From positions 1,116,001-1,180,000 of the forward strand of contig OZ241969.1 of the NCBI GenBank assembly GCA_965204165.1: a stretch of 64,000 nt of DNA. Reading direction: 5' to 3'. Position numbers and translations under genes: made by a program. Source of the DNA: VYFG01 sp965204165. Its GTDB lineage: Bacteria > Pseudomonadota > Gammaproteobacteria > Arenicellales > Poriferihabitantaceae. Below are positions 42,700-50,584 of this stretch, piece after piece; positions within the stretch are counted from its first letter, which is position 1, and each line of letters begins with the position of its first letter. Below the pieces are notes generated by a model. The model was given only the letters and a program-made list of their open reading frames with translations. It was not told the DNA's origin and did not search any database.

Positions 42700-43589
42700 G
42701 CCGGTCCTCCCGGCGGCGGCACGCAGACGGCTTCGTAGGGGTAGCGTTCCCGTATGTGGCCGACATGCTGGAACACGTCCAGGACAACCTCGTAGGCTGC
42801 GGGCGTGATCGAGACGTGGGGGGTCCAGCAGCCGAGCTCCTGGTAGTCCCCGATACACTTGGCCAGGGCTGCCGGGTCTGTGTCCGGGAAGTAGTCCCTT
42901 TCCAGCATCGCCACTTCTCCGGCGGGGGCGGCGTTCAGGTACCGGCGTGCCCTGGCGTAGGCCCGGGTGAAAGCCGCCGCCGCATCGGTACCCAGCCATT
43001 CCCTGGAAGCCGCCAGGCTGGAGAACGCGCACGGGCCGATCCTGGGGCCCACCCGGGCCACGATGTGGCCGACCCCGTCCGCTTCCAGCTGGTGGGGAAA
43101 CGGCCCCTGCTGCTGCACATACTGCCCCCGGCCTTCGCGAAACGCCGCATCAATCTCCGCCGCGCCTCCGGGGGTGATGGCGACGATCCTGTCGAAATCG
43201 ATTCCCGCCCTGTGGCATCCGTACCGGAACATCGCATTGGGCTGTCCGCCCCGGAACATCACCACTTCCGCGCCCTCCAGCCTGTCCCAGGTGAAATCCG
43301 GATCAGGTTCCCTGGCGCTGATGAAGAACCCGTCCATTTCATTGACCTGTGCGAAATGCACCACGGACGGCGCCTCGCCTTTCAGCAGGGAATTGAACCC
43401 CTGGCTCGGCGCGGACTGGATCACATGGGCGCTGCCGTCGATGATGGCTTCGACGGCGGATTTGCCGGGCGGGGCCACGGACCACCGGTGTTCCAGCCCT
43501 TCCTCCTTCAGGAAACCGCCCGCCATGGTGACGATGAGCGGCGAATAGAACGCGGAAAAGAGCGTGAACTGGATGGAGACGTCGGGCAT
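42696..43589 (-). CDS. NMT1/SsuA-type substrate-binding protein without signal peptide
   Basis: The 297-residue protein has the two-lobe periplasmic binding fold of the NMT1/THI5 group: VSIQFTLFSAFYSPLIVTMA, GGFLKEEGLEHRW, VEAIIDGSAHVIQSAPSQGF and EVVMFRGGQPNAMFRYGCH. No signal peptide precedes the fold (MPDVSIQFTLFSAFY) and no permease or ATPase is adjacent. It may be a cytosolic enzyme or sensor of the THI5 type, or an orphan binding protein. It overlaps the RraA gene start by 4 bp, so the two are coupled. Confidence 0.75.
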   Translation of the reverse strand: MPDVSIQFTLFSAFYSPLIVTMAGGFLKEEGLEHRWSVAPPGKSAVEAIIDGSAHVIQSAPSQGFNSLLKGEAPSVVHFAQVNEMDGFFISAREPDPDFTWDRLEGAEVVMFRGGQPNAMFRYGCHRAGIDFDRIVAITPGGAAEIDAAFREGRGQYVQQQGPFPHQLEADGVGHIVARVGPRIGPCAFSSLAASREWLGTDAAAAFTRAYARARRYLNAAPAGEVAMLERDYFPDTDPAALAKCIGDYQELGCWTPHVSITPAAYEVVLDVFQHVGHIRERYPYEAVCVPPPGGPA

Positions 43590-43798
43590 CGTCGGCCGGT
43601 GAGGGACAGTGCGGGCATGATACTGTGTATGCCGGATTCAGCCAATCTCTCGGTGGCCGGCTTCCTGTCCGGTGGTCCGGATGCGGCCGGGCAGGTAGCG
43701 GAAGCGCAAAATACTGTCGCGGAATCGTCAGGGAGGCGCTTGGTCTCCGGATCGGAGCTGCGCTCTAATCGCGTTACCATTTCCGGCGGGAGATCGTG

Positions 43799-44635
43799 AT
43801 GTCAGCGGGCGTTGGATGCGCGGATACGATCCGGAGCAGTTACGCGAAGGACGGATTCTGTTTCCCCATTCCGGTATTGGGTCCCGGCGAACTGAAGCGT
43901 TACGGGTCCGACCTTCTGCGGGCATGGGAGCGCGGCCAGGCACTGAAGCTGGGGAACAAGGGACAGCTGAACTTTCCCCACGTGCTGTTCCCCTTTGCCT
44001 ACGAGATCGTGCGGCACCCGGGAATCCTGGACGCCGTGGAAGCGGTCATCGGTCCGGACATCCTGGTCTGGGGCGGGACCTTCTTCTTCAAGCCGCCGCA
44101 CAGCGGCGGTTTCGTCAGCTGGCACCAGGACCTGACCTACTGGGGCCTCGCCGAGACCGACGGCCTTGTCAGCGCGTGGCTGGCGCTGGAAGACGTGGAC
44201 CGGGAGAACGGGTGCATGCAGTTCCTGCCGGGAACCCACGAAGGCGGCCTGCGTGTCCATTCGGATACCTGGACCGCGGACAATATCCTGACGCGCGGAC
44301 AGAGTGTTGCCATCGACGAGGATGCCGGCGAGATCGTCCACGTGGAACTCCGCGCGGGAGAGATGTCCCTACACCATGGCCACCTGCTGCACGCATCCGG
44401 CCCCAACCATTCCGAGCGCTGGCGGTTGGGATTCAACATCAATTACATCACCCCGGGGAACCGGCAGACGGTGGCGCCCAGGGATTTCGCCATGCTGGTG
44501 AGGGGCGAGGACCGCTACGGGCACTTCGGTCATGTTGACCCCCCCGCCGGTGAACTCGACGAGGCCGCCCTTGGCTGGCACCGGCGGATCCTGGACGCGC
44601 AGAACGATGCGCTGTACAGCGAGGGTGCCGCGTAG
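43799..44635 (+). CDS. Phytanoyl-CoA dioxygenase family protein
   Basis: The 278-residue protein is a non-heme Fe(II)/2-oxoglutarate oxygenase of the PhyH group. The iron triad is visible as H and D in SWHQDLTYWGL and a distal histidine in HHGHLLHASGPN; the co-substrate arginine is in SERWRLGFNINYI. It also has ENGCMQFLPGTHEGG, a common PhyH stretch. ATG 43799 follows a GGGAG ribosome site better than GTG 43796. The substrate is not known; members hydroxylate acyl-CoAs or diverse natural products. It is divergent from the binding-protein gene. Confidence 0.9.
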   Translation: MSAGVGCADTIRSSYAKDGFCFPIPVLGPGELKRYGSDLLRAWERGQALKLGNKGQLNFPHVLFPFAYEIVRHPGILDAVEAVIGPDILVWGGTFFFKPPHSGGFVSWHQDLTYWGLAETDGLVSAWLALEDVDRENGCMQFLPGTHEGGLRVHSDTWTADNILTRGQSVAIDEDAGEIVHVELRAGEMSLHHGHLLHASGPNHSERWRLGFNINYITPGNRQTVAPRDFAMLVRGEDRYGHFGHVDPPAGELDEAALGWHRRILDAQNDALYSEGAA

Positions 44636-44655
44636 CGGGCGCGGGGAACGGACCG

Positions 44656-45324
44656 CTACGTTGCCGGGGCGCGCTCGATCCGTGCGATCTTTTCCCGCAG
44701 GTTCAGTCGGTAGAAGTCCCTGAGCTCATCCGAAATTGCCCTTGGACCGGCGTTGAAGGGGCGCAGGAAGCGGACCTCCAGGTGATGGCAGTACCGGGCC
44801 GCGTAACGGTTGGCCGTCTCGTAACGGTTCCGCTCGCTGTCATCCAGGGTCTCGTCGAACCTCACCTGCTGAAACAGCCTGTGGTGCAGCGCGGGAGGCA
44901 CCGCCTCCAGCCCTTGCCGACCAAGCAGGTTGATGCTGGATACGAACTTGTCCACTTCGGCCTGCAGTTCCAGTTCAAGGCGGCTGGTGGACCGTGATTC
45001 CCGGGCACGCCAGACCAGGTGGACGAAATGGCTCACCCCCTCCAGCGCGGTGCAGAAATCGGCCAGGTTTCCGTCGTGCAGGCTGTGTTCCGGGTCGTCC
45101 GCAACCAGCCTGCCCACCAGGTCCGCGTCGAGGAACAGCGACACGCCGAGCCCGTCATCCTGTTCCCGGACCAGCAGCAGTTCGTCCGCATCCCGCGCAT
45201 GTTCCCGCCCTTCCAGGGCCCGGGCAAGGTGGCGGTCGGTGATCAGGAAGTCATCCACGTCCTGACAGGTGTCGATATCATAGATCCGTTCCAGCCGGTC
45301 CTGGAGGGGGCGCAGTTTGAGCAC
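44656..45324 (-). CDS. Conserved-looking protein of unknown function
   Basis: I do not recognise this 222-residue protein. It is charged and largely helical, without membrane spans or signal peptide, and carries LFLDADLVGRLVADDPEHSL, ALEGVSHFVHLVWRARE, SRLELELQAEVDKFVSSINL and a basic C-terminal region RYCHHLEVRFLRPF. Codon use and GC-rich third positions match the neighbourhood, so it is a real gene. It starts 4 bp after the stop of the next listed gene and must be cotranslated with it. Confidence 0.7.
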   Translation of the reverse strand: MLKLRPLQDRLERIYDIDTCQDVDDFLITDRHLARALEGREHARDADELLLVREQDDGLGVSLFLDADLVGRLVADDPEHSLHDGNLADFCTALEGVSHFVHLVWRARESRSTSRLELELQAEVDKFVSSINLLGRQGLEAVPPALHHRLFQQVRFDETLDDSERNRYETANRYAARYCHHLEVRFLRPFNAGPRAISDELRDFYRLNLREKIARIERAPAT

Positions 45325-45328
45325 GGTC

Positions 45329-45958
45329 TCAGTGCTTCAGCCCGACCGTGGAACCGGTGACGGGGATGATGCCGAGTCTCTGCAATTGTCCCCGGGCACG
45401 CTTGCTGCCGGTCCGTTGCCAGATCTCGTAGAGACGCATGACGTCCTGGTCGTTTCGCAGGCCGGTCTGGTTGCCGACCTCGTTCAGCACATCGACGAAC
45501 CGGGCAAACTTGGTGCCGAGTTCGCCGAAGACCTCGCTGAATGCCTGCCAGCGGGCCAGTTGACGGCTGGTGCTGGAAAGGCAGCCGTACGCAAGGCCCC
45601 CCATGTTGATGTAGTAATCCACGTCGACCACTTTCCGGTTCAGGCTGTCGGAGAAAATCCCCGAGATGAACAGGGCGACATCCCCCAGGCGCTTGAGTGC
45701 GTGGTTGCGCATTTCGATGCTGGGCGCTTCCATGGCTTCGCCGTAGAGCAGCGCCAGGGGCTGTATCGTCGGGCCGTCCGGTGAGGTCTCGAACAGGGCC
45801 TCGCTGCTGGCAAAGGTGCTCAGGAGATTGATCAGGTAGCAGACGGATTCCTCACTGGCGTCAAGATGCTGGTTCTCCACTGCCTCGTTCACCAGCCCCT
45901 GGAAAAAATCCGCGACACTGGCCTCAACGACCAGCTGGCTGCCGGCGTGTGTGCCCAT
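45329..45958 (-). CDS. Conserved-looking helical protein of unknown function
   Basis: This 209-residue protein is also unrecognised. It is predicted to be all-helical (EESVCYLINLLSTFASSEAL, LALLYGEAMEAPSIEMRNHA, LKRLGDVALFISGIF, INMGGLAYGCLSSTSRQLAR) and soluble, with repeats of helix pairs. An AGGAGGAT ribosome site lies at 45959-45967, directly before the ATG. Only 4 bp separate it from the gene at 44656, so the two form a bicistronic unit whose products probably work together. The upstream spacer is shared with the divergent flavoprotein gene. Confidence 0.7.
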   Translation of the reverse strand: MGTHAGSQLVVEASVADFFQGLVNEAVENQHLDASEESVCYLINLLSTFASSEALFETSPDGPTIQPLALLYGEAMEAPSIEMRNHALKRLGDVALFISGIFSDSLNRKVVDVDYYINMGGLAYGCLSSTSRQLARWQAFSEVFGELGTKFARFVDVLNEVGNQTGLRNDQDVMRLYEIWQRTGSKRARGQLQRLGIIPVTGSTVGLKH

Positions 45959-46150
45959 GGGATCCTCCTTTTATTGTTGGTTACCCTGAATATAGAACCC
46001 CCGGCGGCATTTGTTAAATCAGCACTCCTGCCAATTGGCTGCCAAATCACGCCCCCCGCCGGTCCGCCATCGGGCTCCCCGGGAAGGTTGTCATGCCCGC
46101 GGGGAAAACTGATAATGCCGAGCACCATCAACCGTTGATGTTGCCCGGAT

Positions 46151-47335
46151 ATGGAAAACACAGGTGTAGTCATCTCGGGCGGGGGCATCGGCGGATTGTC
46201 GGCGGCACTCTCCCTGGCAAGAAACGGGATTGCCTCCACCGTGCTCGAGCAGTCGGCGAAGCTGGGCGAGATCGGCGCTGGGATCCAGATCGGCCCGAAC
46301 GCGTTCCACTGCTTCGACTATCTGGGTGTCGGCGACGAGGCGCGGCAGGTGGCGGTCTACATCGACCAGTTGCGGTTCATGAATGCGGCGGACGGCAACG
46401 AGATCTGCCATATCCCCCTTGACGACCAGTTCCGGAACCGGTTCCGGAACCCCTACGCGGTGGTTCACCGCGCCGACCTCCACGGGGTGCTGCTGGAGGC
46501 CTGCCGCTCCAACGATCGGGTAACCCTCCGGACCAGCAGCCGGGTGACGGGCTATGACCAGGATGGTGGCCTGGTCCATGCGCGGCTTGAGGACGGCGGT
46601 GCCGTGGCGGGCGTGGCGCTGATTGGTGCGGACGGGCTGCATTCGCCGGTCCGGGCGCAATTGGTGGGCGATGGGGCGCCCCGTGTCTCGGGCCATGCGA
46701 CCTACCGCTCCGTGATTCCGGCGGACCGGATGCCCGATGACCTGAAATGGAATGCCGCCACGCTCTGGGCCGGCCCCCGGTGCCACATTGTGCATTATCC
46801 GCTGAAGGGCGGCGAAGTCTTCAACCTGGTGGTGACCTACCACCGGAACATGCGGGAGGCCGTGGCCGGCAAACCGGTGGATCCGGAAGAGGTCAGCGTG
46901 GGTTTCGAGCAGATCCATCCGCGGGCGCGGCAGGTGATCGAGCACGGCGAGAACTGGAAGCTATGGGTGCTTTGTGACCGCGACCCCATCGTGAACTGGG
47001 TCGCCGGCCGGGTGACGCTGCTCGGGGACGCGGCGCATCCCATGCTGCAGTACTTCGCGCAGGGCGCCTGCATGGCCATGGAGGACGGGGTGTGCCTGGG
47101 TCACATGATGCGGGTTCACGAGGCGCCGGAAGACGCGCTCAATGCCTATTGCAGCCAGCGCATGGTGCGCACAGCCCGGGTCCAGCTGGGCGCCCGCATC
47201 ATCGGCGACTACATTTACCATCCCTCCGGCGCGGCGGCCAGGGTCAGGGACCACGTCATGGGAAGCAAGACGCCCGAACAGTGGTACGACGATCTTGAGT
47301 GGCTGTACGGCGGCAACGGGCTGGAAGCCGGGTAG
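46151..47335 (+). CDS. FAD-dependent monooxygenase, 3-hydroxybenzoate 6-hydroxylase-like
   Basis: The 394-residue flavoprotein has the class A aromatic hydroxylase motifs: VVISGGGIGGLSAALSLARN for the ADP part, ALIGADGLHSPVR (the DG motif) and VTLLGDAAHPMLQYFAQGAC (the GD motif). The middle contains LGEIGAGIQIGPNAFHCFDY and VHRADLHGVLLEA, shared with 3-hydroxybenzoate 6-hydroxylase, which forms gentisate from 3-hydroxybenzoate with NADH and oxygen. The FAH-family gene at 1329 could act later in such a pathway but is far away. Behind it a second gene of the same operon appears to be cut short at the island edge. Confidence 0.85.
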   Translation: MENTGVVISGGGIGGLSAALSLARNGIASTVLEQSAKLGEIGAGIQIGPNAFHCFDYLGVGDEARQVAVYIDQLRFMNAADGNEICHIPLDDQFRNRFRNPYAVVHRADLHGVLLEACRSNDRVTLRTSSRVTGYDQDGGLVHARLEDGGAVAGVALIGADGLHSPVRAQLVGDGAPRVSGHATYRSVIPADRMPDDLKWNAATLWAGPRCHIVHYPLKGGEVFNLVVTYHRNMREAVAGKPVDPEEVSVGFEQIHPRARQVIEHGENWKLWVLCDRDPIVNWVAGRVTLLGDAAHPMLQYFAQGACMAMEDGVCLGHMMRVHEAPEDALNAYCSQRMVRTARVQLGARIIGDYIYHPSGAAARVRDHVMGSKTPEQWYDDLEWLYGGNGLEAG

Positions 47336-47373
47336 CCGGCCACCCAACCACCCAACAAAGAGAGGAAACCATC

Positions 47374-47412
47374 ATGCCAGTCAGCGATGGTGCAAACAAG
47401 TGGAGCAGCTAA
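47374..47412 (+). pseudogene. Twelve-codon stub of a gene cut at the island edge
   Basis: A good ribosome site (AGAGAGGAAA at 47359-47368) precedes an ATG that opens MPVSDGANKWSS and then stops at TAA 47410. The spacing after the flavoprotein gene is that of a normal operon partner, and base composition falls right after this point. I infer that the original second gene lost all but its first codons when the foreign segment was joined here. A genuine 12-residue peptide is possible but less likely. Confidence 0.4.
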
Positions 47413-47472
47413 GATTCAATAAGGCATCGAATGAAACAGCCTCTCCACGGGCAAAAGGCACTTCCAGCTTAC

Positions 47473-47817
47473 TTATGAGCCGCGAAAGGGACTGAAGCTA
47501 AGAAGCCCAGCCTTGTTTGATTCGGTTGCCCAAGCGTCGGCATCTTCCGGTGCTGCCCTGAGTTTCGCCTCCGGCCACTCCTTTGCCAATTTGCGATTTA
47601 GCTCAGCAAAGTTTTCCTGACCTTCGGGAAGGTTGTAATCGGCAAAAATGGCATCGACCGGGCACATCATCGCACACAGCGCACAATTTGCGCACTCGTC
47701 AGGGTCAATCACCACAAAATTCTCCCCTTCGCGGAAAGCCTTTTGAGGGCAAACCTCGACGCATTCTGTGTACTTACATTTGATGCAAGATTCTGTCACA
47801 ACGTGTGCCACGGTCAA
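47473..47817 (-). CDS. fdxA: Seven-iron ferredoxin
   Basis: The 114-residue ferredoxin matches the 3Fe-4S/4Fe-4S FdxA type: SCIKCKYTECVEVCPQKAF with its wide first cluster spacing and CANCALCAMMCPVDAIFADY for the 4Fe-4S cluster, then a C-terminal extension DYNLPEGQENFAELNRKLAK. It transfers electrons in the cytosol. It is the last gene of an operon with a cupin, an XRE-cupin regulator and a DJ-1-type protein, and starts 15 bp behind the cupin. Its base composition is lower in GC than the host genes. Confidence 0.93.
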   Translation of the reverse strand: MTVAHVVTESCIKCKYTECVEVCPQKAFREGENFVVIDPDECANCALCAMMCPVDAIFADYNLPEGQENFAELNRKLAKEWPEAKLRAAPEDADAWATESNKAGLLSFSPFRGS

Positions 47818-47832
47818 TGCTCCTGTGCTTGG

Positions 47833-48243
47833 TTAGGTACCAAAACCGGCGGTGTTCGCGAAAATGTTCGGCTTCCGGTAAACTGCCAACAGGATGCAGC
47901 CTTCATCCGACTTGGTTTCATGCATCGAACCCGGGCGACGGTAGACAAATTCACCTGCGCGGCAGATACCGTCATGATCGTAGAAGGAACCTTCTAGTAC
48001 CCAGCTTTGCTCGATCTCGGGATGTTTGTGAAATGGAAGTACGGCACCCGGCTCCCATTTGAGCAGCACCGTCATCGATCCTTCTTCGTCATCCCGGAAC
48101 AAGACCTTGGTTTGAATTCTTGGGAATTGAGACGGCGTCCACTCCATATCATCCGGTTTGATGTACACCGATCCCCCTTTGGTAGGTTCAAGTTTGCCTT
48201 TCAGGCGCTCCTGGAAGTGGTTTTGCTTGGGTTCTGCTGTCAT
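47833..48243 (-). CDS. ChrR-like cupin protein
   Basis: The 136-residue single-domain cupin has the metal-binding histidines of motif 1 in FHKHPEIEQSWVLEGSF and of motif 2 in AGEFVYRRPGSMHETKSDEG. The family includes ChrR anti-sigma C-domains and acetylacetone or dihydroxyacetophenone dioxygenases, so it may be a small iron or manganese dioxygenase or a sensor. The ferredoxin downstream and the cupin-containing regulator upstream suggest a redox process on an aromatic or diketone compound; this is inference. Confidence 0.8.
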   Translation of the reverse strand: MTAEPKQNHFQERLKGKLEPTKGGSVYIKPDDMEWTPSQFPRIQTKVLFRDDEEGSMTVLLKWEPGAVLPFHKHPEIEQSWVLEGSFYDHDGICRAGEFVYRRPGSMHETKSDEGCILLAVYRKPNIFANTAGFGT

Positions 48244-48336
48244 AGTTTATTCTCCAATTGAGTTGAGTTAAGAGTTAATTACTTTTCTGGCAAAGGGTGT
48301 TGATTGACCAGATGCCCGACATAGTCACTGATTTGG

Positions 48337-48921
48337 TTAACTCGGCTCAGAATCATCAGACGAGATGACCACCAAAGCCTTAGCATCATCATTCACTGCC
48401 CGGCCTCTGTGTGGAAGCGATGCGTCAAATATGATGCTGTCTCCGGCTCTGAGAACCCACTCTTCGTCCCCAACGCGAAACTCGAGCTGACCACTCAGTA
48501 CAAAGACGAACTCTTGGCCTTCGTGTTCAAAGAAGACATCTTCTCCAAGTTCGGTTGGGAACGTGAAGACAAACGGATCCATTCGCTTGGTTGGAAACCG
48601 TCCCCCGAGACTCTGATAGTCGTATCCGAATGTCGTCCCACCGCGAACCACTGATCGCCTTTGTGTCGCCCGGACAACGGCGGCCTGAGGATCGGCTTCA
48701 GCGTCTGAAGAATCGTCCTGGAATATCTGTGAGAGTTCGATTCCAAGTGCCGCGGATATCCGTGCTAAGGAACCTATGGGCGGTACATTCTTCGCGTTCT
48801 CAATTTTCGACAGATAACTCTTGGTGAAGCCCGTTTTGTCCGCGAGTTCATCCAACGACAACCTTCGTTCAGATCTAAGCTGCTTCAAGCGTCCGCTGAT
48901 GTGTGTGCTAATTTTGTCCAT
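48337..48921 (-). CDS. XRE-family transcriptional regulator with C-terminal cupin
   Basis: The 194-residue protein has an N-terminal helix-turn-helix (RLSLDELADKTGFTKSYLSK and IENAKNVPPIGSLARISAAL) and a C-terminal cupin sensor (FFEHEGQEFVFVLSGQLEFR and LRAGDSIIFDASLPHRG), the architecture of PuuR-like regulators of small-molecule catabolism. It starts 1 bp after the stop of the DJ-1-type gene, so it is in its operon and probably controls it from the promoter at 49607-49634. The effector is unknown. Confidence 0.9.
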   Translation of the reverse strand: MDKISTHISGRLKQLRSERRLSLDELADKTGFTKSYLSKIENAKNVPPIGSLARISAALGIELSQIFQDDSSDAEADPQAAVVRATQRRSVVRGGTTFGYDYQSLGGRFPTKRMDPFVFTFPTELGEDVFFEHEGQEFVFVLSGQLEFRVGDEEWVLRAGDSIIFDASLPHRGRAVNDDAKALVVISSDDSEPS

Positions 48922-48922
48922 A

Positions 48923-49561
48923 TCAAATTACTACCGTGCTCATGCGCTGTTCGTTTGCTTGCAACGCAGCAGTATATTCGATGATTCGAGCGGTTTCGCT
49001 TGCTATCTGCTCACCTAACGTCCTTGCGATAAGGTGCAGCGTAACATCAATTCCAAGGGACACTCCGCCTCCAGTAATGACAGATCCGGCATCGACTAAC
49101 CGAGCGATCTTGACATCAATAGCGGGATAGCCGCTTGCGAGAAGCTCCAAAGGAGAGTGTTCGGTGCCGGTGACCTCTTTCTTCGTTGTCGCGGGTAATC
49201 CATCAAGCAGGCCCGCGGCTGCCAATATGAGACCTCCGGTGCAAACCGCGGAAACGATCTTGTTTGTTGCGGACCGTTGCAGGAACTCGAGAGTGCGAGT
49301 GTTCTTTACCTGCGCCTCCCAACCGGGACCGCCATTGACAATTATGGCATCAAACTCGGGGCAGTCGTCGAATCCATATTGCGCGCCAACCATCAAATCA
49401 TTGGTAAGCCGAACGGCGCCAGACAGCTCTGAAACGGTAAACAACTCGATGTGCGGAGCGACGCGTTTCGCCATCGACAAGACGCCAAAGGTCGCGCCGA
49501 TATCGATTGGCTCAACGTCATCATAGATGAACACGGCGAAGCGAACGATTTTGTCAGCCAT
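48923..49561 (-). CDS. DJ-1/PfpI family protein (isonitrile hydratase-like)
   Basis: The 212-residue protein has the class I glutamine amidotransferase-like fold with the nucleophile elbow cysteine in VSAVCTGGLILAAAGLLDGL, the VRFAVFIYDDVEPIDIGATF opening and DAIIVNGGPGWEAQV. ThiJ/DJ-1 enzymes of this pattern include isonitrile hydratases and glyoxalases; there is no AraC DNA-binding tail. It leads the island operon, followed by an XRE-cupin regulator. Base composition is lower in GC than the host. Confidence 0.88.
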   Translation of the reverse strand: MADKIVRFAVFIYDDVEPIDIGATFGVLSMAKRVAPHIELFTVSELSGAVRLTNDLMVGAQYGFDDCPEFDAIIVNGGPGWEAQVKNTRTLEFLQRSATNKIVSAVCTGGLILAAAGLLDGLPATTKKEVTGTEHSPLELLASGYPAIDVKIARLVDAGSVITGGGVSLGIDVTLHLIARTLGEQIASETARIIEYTAALQANEQRMSTVVI

Positions 49562-49606
49562 TTTCAGTGCACGCCCTGATTTGTCCGGTGGAGTCCGAGT
49601 AGTCGC

Positions 49607-49634
49607 ATTATGACAAATATTTCCTATTAGTCAA
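49607..49634 (-). promoter_or_regulatory. Sigma-70 type promoter of the DJ-1/XRE-cupin operon
   Basis: Reading on the minus strand, TTGACT (49634-49629) and CATAAT (49612-49607) are separated by 16 bp. The predicted transcript starts near 49600, about 40 nt before the ATG at 49561. The IS66 element begins 150 bp upstream and does not interrupt it. Confidence 0.6.
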
Positions 49635-49890
49635 CATATGGATTCAAAGTTTCCCATTTTAATCGATTATCGTGAAAACGGAGACATTCCGGAGATTATT
49701 ACATAACATGCTGTTTTTAATATCATATTTTGTGTATTTCATGCCATTTGTCCGTGAAGCGTTTTCTTGAATTGAAAATTTATGGTAACTACTCACCCCT
49801 TATTTGCCCCATATCCCATCTGTAGGTTGACAGTATAGAATATTTTCCCTATCGTTCGGGTTTCGGACCACGAGACGAACCCGCACACAG

Positions 49891-50580
49891 ATGGGGAACC
49901 GCTATTTCGGCTCCAAGGGAGCTTCGGGGCTGTGCCAGCCTCTGATCGCCCTGATGCCGCCGCACTCGGTGTATATCGAAACCCACCTTGGCGGTGGGGC
50001 GATCATGAAGCGCAAGCCGGGGGCCCTGCGGAACATCGGCATAGACTGCAACGCCAGGGCGCTGGAAGGATTCCAGTGCGACTATCCGGTGGAACTGGTG
50101 CATGGCTGCTGTCACCGGTATCTCCGGACGTTTCCGTTTGACGGCACGGAACTGGTCTACTGCGACCCGCCGTATCTGCAAAGTACGCGCAAGTCGGGCC
50201 GCCGCTACCGGCACGACTACAGGAACAGCGACCACGAGGGCTTGCTGGCGCTGATCCGCGGCCTTCCCTGCTCGGTGATGATCTCGGGGTATCCTTCGCG
50301 GATGTACGACGACTGGCTGGGGGATTGGGGCAGCGTGTCGCTTCAGGTGATGAACCAGGCGGGTGTGGTGACGGAGAAGGTGTGGTTCAACTTCACGCCG
50401 GACCGGGTTCACTGGCCGCGTTATGCGGGCCGGAACTTCACCCATCGCCAGGCGGTGAAGCGCAAGGCCCAGAGTTGGGGCCGGCGCTACCGGGGGATGC
50501 CGCATGGGGAACGCCTGGCGGTGCTGTCGGCGATGATGGCGGTGGAGGCGGAGGAGGCCGTGGAGGCGAGGGAGGAGTGA
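49891..50580 (+). CDS. D12-class DNA adenine N6-methyltransferase (IS passenger)
   Basis: The 229-residue enzyme has the Dam/D12 signature: YFGSKGASGLCQPLIALMP followed by YIETHLGGGAIM (AdoMet motif, residues 28-39) and the catalytic VYCDPPYLQSTRKSG (DPPY at 92-95). It methylates adenine N6; the recognition sequence is unknown, and the target-recognition part is shorter than in the 278-residue E. coli Dam. No restriction partner accompanies it. The stop is 4 bp before the transposase ATG, so both are made from one transcript. Methylation of the element ends could regulate transposition or protect the DNA; this is inference. Confidence 0.88.
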   Translation: MGNRYFGSKGASGLCQPLIALMPPHSVYIETHLGGGAIMKRKPGALRNIGIDCNARALEGFQCDYPVELVHGCCHRYLRTFPFDGTELVYCDPPYLQSTRKSGRRYRHDYRNSDHEGLLALIRGLPCSVMISGYPSRMYDDWLGDWGSVSLQVMNQAGVVTEKVWFNFTPDRVHWPRYAGRNFTHRQAVKRKAQSWGRRYRGMPHGERLAVLSAMMAVEAEEAVEAREE

Positions 50581-50584
50581 ATCC

